A model generated the notes under the pieces. That model was not told the DNA's origin. It saw only the letters and a list, made by a program, of their open reading frames with translations, and did not search any database. The translations under genes and the position numbers were made by a program. This document shows, piece after piece, positions 37,801-49,800 of a DNA stretch of 64,000 nucleotides. Position 1 is the first letter of the stretch, and each line of letters begins with the position of its first letter. Origin of the DNA: Sisyra terminalis (lineage: Eukaryota > Arthropoda > Insecta > Neuroptera > Sisyridae); the NCBI GenBank assembly GCA_958496175.1, contig OY292275.1, positions 15,004,001 to 15,068,000 on the forward strand, read 5' to 3'.

Positions 37801-40800
37801 ATTTTTGGGTATTTTGATTCTTTTTCTTTTGGTTTCGGTTTAGGTGTAACTTTTTTCAATTTAATTTGAGCAAGTAAGGGAACTTCAGGTTGCATTTCAA
37901 CGAACTTCAAATTTTTTGGTTTCATATCTACTTTTTCTATTTTCATTCTTTGAAGAGGTAGTTTTTTCTCAACTTCATCGGTTTTTTCAGGAACGACTGT
38001 CTTTTCTGGTTCTTTTATTTCTTCTTCCATTGTTACAACGTCATGTTCATCTTTGGCAGCAGGATGTTTGTCGGTTATTCGTTTTTTAACTACTTTCTTT
38101 TCTGGTTTACCCTCTTTGGTCATGATTTCAGTAACTTTAACTTCATCTGGCAATTCCTCTACAATAGCTTGAGCGATTTCCTCACTCGGTTTAGTAACTG
38201 ATAAATCTGCTATGAATTCTTCAATTGGTTTGGCATCTTGAATATCTGAAGTTTTAACAACAACGGAGGTTTCCGGTTTTTTACCCTCCTTCTCGACAGT
38301 CGTTATTTCAGTAACTTCTTCTTTACCGCCAACGCGTTTCTTAATGACTCTCTTTTTGACCGTTTTCTTTTCCGGTTTACCTTCCTCGGTTATGACTTCG
38401 GTTACTTTGACTTCTTCCGGTAATTCTTCTATTACGACCTTAGCAATATCTTTTTGAGGTTTAGTTATTGTTATTTCTCCTAATGTTTCCTCACCCGGTT
38501 TTATTTCCTCAATGTCTGAAGTTTTAACTGTGACTGTGGTCTCAGGTTTTTTACCATCTTGTTCGACTGTAGTTATTTCTGTAACTTCTTCTTTGCCACC
38601 AACGCGTTTTTTAATCACCTTCTTCTTAACGGTTTTCTTCTCTGGTTTACCCTCTTTGGTGATTGTTTCTGTAATTTTAACTTCTTCTGGCAATTCCTCC
38701 ACCGTAACTTGCGCGGTTTCCTCACTTGGTTTAGTGATGGTTAAATCTGCTATGAATTCTTCAGTTGGTTTAACATCTTGAATATCTGATGTCTTAACAA
38801 CAACGGAGGTTTCCGGTTTCTTACCCTCTTCCTCGACAGTCGTTATTTCAGTAACTTCTTCTTTACCGCCAACGCGTTTCTTAATGACTCTCTTTTTGAC
38901 CGTTTTCTTTTCCGGTTTACCTTCCTTGGTTATGACTTCGGTCACTTTAACTTCTTCCGGCAATTCTTCTATTACGACCTTAGCAATATCTTTTTGAGGT
39001 TTAGTTATTGTTATTTCTGCTAAGGTTTCCTCACCCGGTTTTATTTCCTCAATGTCTGAAGTTTTAACTGTGACTGTGGTCTCAGGTTTTTTACCATCTT
39101 GTTCGACTGTAGTTATTTCTGTGACTTCTTCTTTGCCACCAACGCGTTTCTTTATAACCTTCTTTTTAACGGTTTTTTTCTCTGGTTTACCCTCCTTGGT
39201 GATGATTTCAGTTACTTTAACTTCCTCTGGCAATTCTTCGACTATAACTTGTGCAGTTTCCTCACTCGGTTTAGTGACAGTTAAATCAGCTATGAATTCT
39301 TCAGTTGGTTTAACATCTTGAATATCTGATGTCTTAACAACAACGGAGGTTTCCGGTTTCTTACCCTCTTCCTCGACAGTCGTTATTTCAGTAACTTCTT
39401 CTTTACCGCCAACGCGTTTCTTAATGACTCTCTTTTTGACCGTTTTCTTTTCCGGTTTACCTTCCTTGGTTATGACTTCGGTCACTTTAACTTCTTCCGG
39501 CAATTCTTCTATTACGACCTTAGCAATATCTTTTTGAGGTTTAGTTATTGATAATTCTGCTAAGGTTTCCTCACCCGGTTTTATTTCCTCAATGTCTGAA
39601 GTTTTAACTGTGACTGTGGTCTCAGGTTTTTTACCATCTTGTTCGACTGTAATTATTTCTGTGACTTCTTCTTTGCCACCAACGCGTTTCTTTATAACCT
39701 TCTTTTTAACGGTTTTTTTCTCTGGTTTACCCTCCTTGGTGATGATTTCAGTTACTTTAACTTCCTCTGGCAATTCTTCGACTATAACTTGTGCAGTTTC
39801 CTCACTCGGTTTAGTGACAGTTAAATCAGCTATGAATTCTTCAGTTGGTTTAACATCTTGAATATCTGATGTCTTAACAACAACGGAGGTTTCCGGTTTC
39901 TTACCCTCTTCCTCGACAGTCGTTATTTCAGTAACTTCTTCTTTACCGCCAACGCGTTTCTTAATGACTCTCTTTTTGACCGTTTTCTTTTCCGGTTTAC
40001 CTTCCTTGGTTATGACTTCGGTCACTTTAACTTCTTCCGGCAATTCTTCTATTACGACCTTAGCAATATCTTTTTGAGGTTTAGTTATTGTTATTTCTGC
40101 TAAGGTTTCCTCACCCGGTTTTATTTCCTCAATGTCTGAAGTTTTAACTGTGACTGTGGTCTCAGGTTTTTTACCATCTTGTTCGACTGTAGTTATTTCT
40201 GTGACTTCTTCTTTGCCACCAACGCGTTTCTTTATAACCTTCCTTTTAACGGTTTTTTTCTCTGGTTTACCCTCCTTGGTGATGATTTCAGTCACTTTAA
40301 CTTCCTCTGGCAATTCTTCTACAATAATTTGTGCGGTTTCCTCACTTGGTTTAGTGATGGTTAAATCTGCTATGAATTCTTCAGTTGGTTTAACATCTTG
40401 AATATCTGATGTCTTAACAACAACGGAGGTTTCCGGTTTTTTACCCTCTTCCTCGACAGTCGTTATTTCAGTAACTTCTTCTTTACCGCCAATACGTTTC
40501 TTAATGACTCTCTTTTTGACCGTTTTCTTTTCCGGTTTACCTTCCTTGGTTATGACTTCGGTCACTTTGACTTCTTCCGGTAATTCTTCTATTACGACCT
40601 TAGCAATATCTTTTTGAGGTTTAGTTATTGTTATTTCTGCTAAGGTTTCCTCACCCGGTTTTATTTCCTCACCCGGTTTTATTTCCTCAATGTCTGAAGT
40701 TTTAACTGTGACTGTGGTCTCAGGTTTTTTACCATCTTGTTCGACGGTAGTTATTTCTGTAACTTCTTCTTTGCCACCAACGCGTTTCTTTATAACCTTC

Positions 40801-43800
40801 TTTTTAACGGTTTTCTTCTCTGGTTTACCCTCTTTGGTGATTGTTTCTGTAATTTTAACTTCTTCTGGCAATTCCTCCACCGTAACTTGCGCGGTTTCCT
40901 CACTCGGTTTAGTGACGGTTAAATCTGCTATGAATTCTTCAATTGGTTTAACATCTTGAATATCTGATGTCTTAACAACGACGGAAGTTTCCGGCTTCTT
41001 ACCTTCTTCCTCGACAGTCGTTATTTCAGTAACCTCTTCTTTACCGCCAATACGTTTCCTAATGACTCTCTTTTTGACCGTTTTCTTTTCCGGTTTACCT
41101 TCCTCGGTTATGACCTCGGTTACTTTAACTTCTTCCGGCAATTCTTCTATTACGACTTTTGCTATATCTTTTTCAGGTTTTGTTATTGTTATTTCTCCTA
41201 ATGTTTCCTCACCCGGTTTAATTTCATCAATGTCTGAAGTTTTAACGGTGACTGTGGTCTCAGGTTTTTTACCATCTTGTTCGACTGTAGTTATTTCTGT
41301 GACTTCTTCTTTGCCACCAACGCGTTTCTTTATTACCTTCTTTTTAACGGTTTTCTTCTCTGGTTTACCCTCTTTGGTGATTGTTTCTGTAATTTTAACT
41401 TCTTCTGGCAATTCCTCCACCGTAACTTGCGCGGTTTCCTCACTCGGTTTAGCGATGGTTAAATCTGCTATGAATTCTTCAATTGGTTTAACATCTTGAA
41501 TATCTGAAGTATTAACAACGACGGAGGTCTCCGGTTTCTTACCGTCTTCCTCGACAGTCGTAATTTCAGTAACTTCTTCTTTACCGCCAATACGTTTCTT
41601 AATGACTCTCTTTTTGACAGTTATCTTCTCCGGTTTACCTTCCTTGGTTATGACTTCGGTCACTTTGACTTCTTCCGGTAATTCTTCTATTACGACCTTA
41701 GCAATATCTTTTTGCGGCTTAGTTATTGTTATTTCTGCTAAGGTTTCCTCTCCCGGTTTTATTTCCTCAATGTCAGAAGTTTTAACTGTGACTGTGGTCT
41801 CAGGTTTTTTACCATCTTGTTCGACTGTAGTTATTTCTGTGACTTCTTCTTTGCCACCAACGCGTTTCTTTATAACCTTCTTCTTAACGGTTTTCTTCTC
41901 TGGTTTACCCTCCTTGGTGATGATTTCAGTTACTTTAACTTCCTCTGGTAATTCCTCGACTATAACTTGTGCGGTTTCCGCACTCGGTTTACGGACGATT
42001 AAATCTGCTATGAATTCTTCAATTGGTTTAACATCTTGAATATCAGATGTTTTAACAACAACGGAGGTTTCCGGTTTCTTACCCTCTTCCTCGACAGTCG
42101 TTATTTCAGTAACTTCTTCTTTACCGCCAATACGTTTCTTAATGACTCTCTTTTTGACAGTTTTCTTCTCCGGTTTACCTTCCTCGGTTATGACCTCCGT
42201 TACTTTAACTTCTTCCGGCAATTCTTCTATTACGACTTTAGCTATATCTTTTTGAGGTTTAGCTATTGTTATTTCTTCTAATGTTTCCTCATCCGGTTTT
42301 ATTTCCTCAATGTCTGAAGTTTTAACTGTGACTGTAGTCTCAGGTTTTTTACCGTCTTGTTCGACTGTAGTTATTTCTGTGACTTCTTCTTTGCCTCCTA
42401 CGCGTTTCTTTATAACTTTCTTCTTAACGGTTTTCTTCTCTAGTTTACCCTCCTTGGTGATGATTTCAGTTACTTTAACTTCCTCTGGCAATTCTTCTAC
42501 AATAACTTGTGCGGTTTCCTCACTCGGTTTAGTGACAGTTAAATCAGCTATGAATTCTTCAATTGGTTTAACATCTTGAATATCTGATGTCTTAACAACG
42601 ACGGAAGTTTCCGGCTTCTTACCTTCTTCCACGACAGTCGTTATTTCAGTAACCTCTTCTTTACCGCCAATACGTTTCTTAATGACTCTCTTTTTGACCG
42701 TTTTCTTTTCCGGTTTACCTTCCTTGGTTATGACTTCGGTCACTTTGACTTCTTCCGGTAATTCTTCTATTACGACCTTAGCAATATCTTTTTGAGGTTT
42801 AGTTATTGTTATTTCTCCTAATGTTTCCTCACCCGGTTTTATTTCCTCAATGTCTGAAGTTTTAACTGTGACTGTAGTCTCAGGTTTTTTACCGTCTTGT
42901 TCGACTGTAGTTATTTCTGTGACTTCTTCTTTGCCACCAACGCGTTTCTTTATAACCTTCTTCTTAACGGTTTTCTTCTCTGGTTTACCCTCCTTGGTGA
43001 TGATTTCAGTTACTTTAACTTCCTCTGGTAATTCCTCGACTATAACTTGTGCGGTTTCCGCACTCGGTTTAGTGACGGTTAAATCTGCTATGAATTCTTC
43101 AATTGGTTTAACATCTTGAATATCAGATGTTTTAACAACAACGGAAGTTTCCGGCTTCTTACCTTCTTCCTCTACTGTCGTTATTTCAGTTACTTCTTCT
43201 TTGCCTCCAACACGTTTTTTTATAACTCGTTTCTTAACCGTTTTCTTTTCAGGTTTGCCCTCTTGCGTAATAACTTCTGTAACTTTTACTTCTTCAGGTA
43301 ATTCCTCAAGTACAATTTTAGCTATTTCTTCTTTTGTCTTAGAAATGGTTAGTTCATTCAATGATTCTTCGTTTGGTTTAAATTCATCTAAATCTGATGT
43401 CTTGACCACAACAGTTGTGTCAAGTTGTTTTTCATCTTCTTCAACTTTGGTTATTTCAGTTATTTCCTCTTTGCCACCTATGCGTTTCTTAACAACTCTT
43501 TTCTTAGTAGTTGTTTTTTCCGGTTTTACTTCATCACATACTATTTCTGATATTTTAACTTCTCCAGGCAACTCTTCCAAAACAATTTTGGGTATTTCTT
43601 CCTTTGGTTCCTCAATAATTTGTGGAGTGTTCATTGTTTCAATCGATTCACTTTCAATCTCTTCTATTTGAACATCAGACAAATCTTTCACTTCCGGCGT
43701 ACTTTCATCAATGACTTCTTCTACGATCATGTCACCTTCAATATCTTCTGTTTCCCCGAAAGGTGTTTGCTTACCTGATTTCTTTTTAATAACTGTTCTT

Positions 43801-46800
43801 TTAGTAACAACTTTTGTAACAGAATTTGTATCAGGTGATGACTTAAAACGTGTAATAATTTCTTCATATTGTTTTGTATTGTCTGTTTGTTTTTCATTTG
43901 TGTCAACATGTACACGAATGTTATGGATAATTTCAGTTGCTTCATTTTTGTGTATAATATTATCCTCTACTGGCGTTATTTGTGATACTCGTGTTAAAGG
44001 TTTGTCTTCGAGATTTTCTGAAATTTATAATTTTGTAAGAACATTTGTATCGTAGATGTGGAATGAATAATATAAAAAAATAAATAAAATAAATACCTGC
44101 TATATTAACAAAGTCTGGTGTTAAGGGTGATGTGTGCTGTGTAAATTGTTTTGTATGTATATCAAGGAAATTCGGTTCTTCTGCTTTAACACTAGAAAGA
44201 AAAGGTGTGCGATTTGAGTCGTAAAACTCAGAAGCTTCTTCCCAAATAATATTTTCTTTATCAATATCAGTAAACTTAATATTATCTGGCTTATATTTGA
44301 TTTCAAGAAGTTGTGCATCTTCGACGTCGAATGTTTCAACACTGACAGTGGTTTCGGGTTTCTTGTCATCCTCTTCGACCGTAGTAATCTTGGTGACTTC
44401 TTCCTTGCCACCAACACGCTTTTTGATGACACGTTTTTTGACTACTTTCTTTGTCGGCTTGCCTTCCTCAGTGGTCACTTGTGTAACTTGCACTTCTTCG
44501 GGCATTTCCTCGACAATAACTTTGGCTTGTTCAGGTTTAAATTTGATCTCAAGAGGTTGTGTATCTTCGACGTCGAATGTTTCAGCACTAACAGTGGTTT
44601 CGGGTTTCTTGTCATCCTCTTCAACCGTAGTAATCTTGGTGACTTCCTCCTTGCCACCAACACGCTTTTTGATGACACGTTTTTTGACTACTTTCTTTGT
44701 CGGCTTGCCTTCTTCAGTGGTCACTTGTGTAACTTGCACTTCTTCGGGCATTTCTTCGACAATAACTTTAGCATGTTCAGGTTTAAATTTGATCTCAAGA
44801 GGTTGTGTATCTTCGACGTCGAATGTTTCAACACTGACAGTGGTTTCTGGTTTCTTGTCATCCTCTTCGACCGTAGTAATCTTGGTGACTTCTTCCTTGC
44901 CACCAACACGCTTTTTGATGACACGTTTTTTGACTACTTTCTTTGTCGGCTTGCCTTCCTCAGTGGTCACTTGTGTAACTTGCACTTCTTCGGGCATTTC
45001 CTCGACAATAACTTTGGCTTGTTCAGGTTTAAATTTGATCTCAAGAGGTTGTGTATCTTCGACGTCGAATGTTTCAACACTGACAGTGGTTTCTGGTTTC
45101 TTGTCATCCTCTTCGACCGTAGTAATCTTGGTGACTTCCTCCTTGCCACCAACACGCTTTTTGATGACACGTTTTTTGACTACTTTCTTTGTCGGCTTGC
45201 CTTCTTCGGTGGTCACTTGTGTAACTTGCACTTCTTCGGGCATTTCCTCGACAATAACTTTGGCTTGTTCAGGTTTAAATTTGATCTCAAGAGGTTGTGT
45301 ATCTTCGACGTCGAATGTTTCAACACTGACAGTGGTTTCTGGTTTCTTGTCATCCTCTTCGACCGTAGTAATCTTGGTGACTTCTTCCTTGCCACCAACA
45401 CGCTTTTTGATGACACGTTTTTTGACTACTTTCTTTGTCGGCTTGCCTTCCTCAGTGGTCACTTGTGTAACTTGCACTTCTTCGGGCATTTCCTCGACAA
45501 TAACTTTGGCTTGTTCAGGTTTAAATTTGATCTCAAGAGGTTGAGTATCTTCGACGTCGAATGTTTCAACACTAACAGTGGTTTCTGGTTTCTTGTCATC
45601 CTCTTCAACCGTAGTAATCTTGGTGATTTCTTCCTTGCCACCAACACGCTTTTTGATGACACGTTTTTTGACTACTTTCTTTGTCGGCTTGCCTTCTTCA
45701 GTGGTCACTTGTGTAACTTGCACTTCTTCGGGCATTTCTTCGACAATAACTTTAGCATGTTCAGGTTTAAATTTGATCTCAAGAGGTTGTGTATCTTCGA
45801 CGTCGAATGTTTCAACACTGACAGTGGTTTCTGGTTTCTTGTCATCCTCTTCGACCGTAGTAATCTTGGTGACTTCTTCCTTGCCACCAACACGCTTTTT
45901 GATGACACGTTTTTTGACTACTTTCTTTGTCGGCTTGCCTTCCTCAGTGGTCACTTGTGTAACTTGCACTTCTTCGGGCATTTCCTCGACAATAACTTTG
46001 GCTTGTTCAGGTTTAAATTTGATCTCAAGAGGTTGAGTATCTTCGACGTCGAATGTTTCAACTCTAACAGTGGTTTCTGGTTTCTTGTCATCCTCTTCAA
46101 CCGTAGTAATCTTGGTGACTTCCTCCTTGCCACCAACACGCTTTTTGATGACACGTTTTTTGACTACTTTCTTTGTCGGCTTGCCTTCTTCGGTGGTCAC
46201 TTGTGTAACTTGCACTTCTTCGGGCATTTCCTCGACAATAACTTTGGCTTGTTCAGGTTTAAATTTGATCTCAAGAGGTTGTGTATCTTCGACGTCGAAT
46301 ATTTCAACACAGACAGTGGTTTCGGGTTTCTTGTCATCTTCTTCGACCGTAGTAATCTTGGTGACTTCTTCCTTGCCACCAACACGCTTTTTGATGACAC
46401 GTTTTTTGACTACTTTCTTTGTCGGCATGCCTTCCTCAGTGGTCACTTGCGTGACTTGCACTTCTTCAGGCATTTCTTCGACAATAACTTTGGCTTGTTC
46501 AGGTTTAAATTTGATCTCAAGAGGTTGAGTATCTTCGACGTCGAATGTTTCAACACTAACAGTGGTTTCTGGTTTCTTGTCATCCTCTTCAACCGTAGTA
46601 ATCTTGGTGATTTCTTCCTTGCCACCAACACGCTTTTTGATGACACGTTTTTTGACTACTTTCTTTGTCGGCTTGCCTTCTTCAGTGGTCACTTGTGTAA
46701 CTTGCACTTCTTCGGGCATTTCTTCGACAATAACTTTGGCTTGTTCAGGTTTAAATTTGATCTCAAGAGGTTGTGTATCTTCGACGTCGAATGTTTCAAC

Positions 46801-49800
46801 ACTAACAGTGGTTTCTGGTTTCTTGTCATCCTCTTCGACCGTAGTAATCTTGGTGACTTCTTCCTTGCCACCAACACGCTTTTTGATGACACGTTTTTTG
46901 ACTACTTTCTTTGTCGGCTTGCCTTCCTCAGTGGTCACTTGTGTAACTTGCACTTCTTCGGGCATTTCCTCGACAATAACTTTGGCTTGTTCAGGTTTAA
47001 ATTTGATCTCAAGAGGTTGTGTATCTTCGACGTCGAATGTTTCAGCACTAACAGTGGTTTCGGGTTTCTTGTCATCCTCTTCAACCGTAGTAATCTTGGT
47101 GACTTCCTCCTTGCCACCAACACGCTTTTTGATGACACGTTTTTTGACTACTTTCTTTGTCGGCTTGCCTTCTTCAGTGGTCACTTGTGTAACTTGCACT
47201 TCTTCGGGCATTTCTTCGACAATAACTTTAGCATGTTCAGGTTTAAATTTGATCTCAAGAGGTTGTGTATCTTCGACGTCGAATGTTTCAACACTGACAG
47301 TGGTTTCTGGTTTCTTGTCATCCTCTTCGACCGTAGTAATCTTGGTGACTTCTTCCTTGCCACCAACACGCTTTTTGATGACACGTTTTTTGACTACTTT
47401 CTTTGTCGGCTTGCCTTCCTCAGTGGTCACTTGTGTAACTTGCACTTCTTCGGGCATTTCCTCGACAATAACTTTGGCTTGTTCAGGTTTAAATTTGATC
47501 TCAAGAGGTTGTGTATCTTCGACGTCGAATGTTTCAACACTGACAGTGGTTTCTGGTTTCTTGTCATCCTCTTCGACCGTAGTAATCTTGGTGACTTCCT
47601 CCTTGCCACCAACACGCTTTTTGATGACACGTTTTTTGACTACTTTCTTTGTCGGCTTGCCTTCTTCGGTGGTCACTTGTGTAACTTGCACTTCTTCGGG
47701 CATTTCCTCGACAATAACTTTGGCTTGTTCAGGTTTAAATTTGATCTCAAGAGGTTGTGTATCTTCGACGTCGAATGTTTCAACACTGACAGTGGTTTCT
47801 GGTTTCTTGTCATCCTCTTCGACCGTAGTAATCTTGGTGACTTCTTCCTTGCCACCAACACGCTTTTTGATGACACGTTTTTTGACTACTTTCTTTGTCG
47901 GCTTGCCTTCCTCAGTGGTCACTTGTGTAACTTGCACTTCTTCGGGCATTTCCTCGACAATAACTTTGGCTTGTTCAGGTTTAAATTTGATCTCAAGAGG
48001 TTGAGTATCTTCGACGTCGAATGTTTCAACACTAACAGTGGTTTCTGGTTTCTTGTCATCCTCTTCAACCGTAGTAATCTTGGTGATTTCTTCCTTGCCA
48101 CCAACACGCTTTTTGATGACACGTTTTTTGACTACTTTCTTTGTCGGCTTGCCTTCTTCAGTGGTCACTTGTGTAACTTGCACTTCTTCGGGCATTTCTT
48201 CGACAATAACTTTAGCATGTTCAGGTTTAAATTTGATCTCAAGAGGTTGTGTATCTTCGACGTCGAATGTTTCAACACTGACAGTGGTTTCTGGTTTCTT
48301 GTCATCCTCTTCGACCGTAGTAATCTTGGTGACTTCTTCCTTGCCACCAACACGCTTTTTGATGACACGTTTTTTGACTACTTTCTTTGTCGGCATGCCT
48401 TCCTCAGTGGTCACTTGCGTGACTTGCACTTCTTCAGGCATTTCTTCGACAATAACTTTGGCTTGTTCAGGTTTAAATTTGATCTCAAGAGGTTGAGTAT
48501 CTTCGACGTCGAATGTTTCAACACTAACAGTGGTTTCTGGTTTCTTGTCATCCTCTTCGACCGTAGTAATCTTGGTGACTTCTTCCTTGCCACCAACACG
48601 CTTTTTGATGACACGTTTTTTGACTACTTTCTTTGTCGGCTTGCCTTCCTCAGTGGTCACTTGTGTAACTTGCACTTCTTCGGGCATTTCCTCGACAATA
48701 ACTTTGGCTTGTTCAGGTTTAAATTTGATCTCAAGAGGTTGTGTATCTTCGACGTCGAATGTTTCAACACTGACAGTGGTTTCGGGTTTCTTGTCATCCT
48801 CTTCAACCGTAGTAATCTTGGTGACTTCCTCCTTGCCACCAACACGCTTTTTGATGACACGTTTTTTGACTACTTTCTTTGTCGGCTTGCCTTCCTCAGT
48901 GGTCACTTGCGTGACTTGCACTTCTTCAGGCATTTCTTCGACAATAACTTTGGCTTGTTCAGGTTTAAATTTGATCTCAAGAGGTTGTGTATCTTCGACG
49001 TCGAATGTTTCAGCACTAACAGTGGTTTCGGGTTTCTTGTCATCTTCTTCGACCGTAGTAATCTTCGTGACTTCCTCCTTGCCACCAACACGCTTTTTGA
49101 TGACACGTTTTTTCACTACTTTCTTTGTCGGCTTGCCTTCTTCAGTGGTCACTTGTGTGACTTGCACTTCTTCGGGCATTTCCTCGACAATAACTTTGGC
49201 TTGTTCAGGTTTAAATTTGATCTCAAGAGGTTGTGTATCTTCGACGTCGAATGTTTCAACACTGACAGTGGTTTCGGATTTCTTGTCATCCTCTTCGACC
49301 GTAGTAATCTTGGTGACTTCTTCCTTGCCACCAACACGCTTTTTGATGACACGTTTTTTGTCTACTTTCTTTGTCGGCTTGCCTTCTTCAGTGGTCTCTT
49401 GTGTAACTTGCACTTCTTCGGGCATTTCTTCGACAATAACTTTGGCTTGTTCAGGTTTAAATTTGATCTCAAGAGGTTGTGTATCTTCGACGTCGAATGT
49501 TTCAACACTAACAGTGGTTTCTGGTTTCTTGTCATCCTCTTCGACTGTAGTAATCTTGGTGACTTCTTCCTTGCCACCAACACACTTTTTGATGACACGT
49601 TTTTTGACTACTTTCTTTGTCGGCTTGCCTTCTTCAGTGGTCACTTGTGTAACTTGCACTTCTTCCGGCATTTCTTCGACAATAACTTTGGCTTGTTCAG
49701 GTTTAAATTTGATCTCAAGAGGTTGTGTATCTTCGACGTCGAATGTTTCAACACTGACAGTGGTTTCGGGTCTCTTGTCATCCTCTTCGACCGTAGTAAT

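Noticed and set aside
38512..43671. Repeated 61-156 aa plus-strand frames over the dimeric array
   Set aside because: Antisense shadows that recur at the 540 bp period of the sls repeat; they have no independent composition or splice context.
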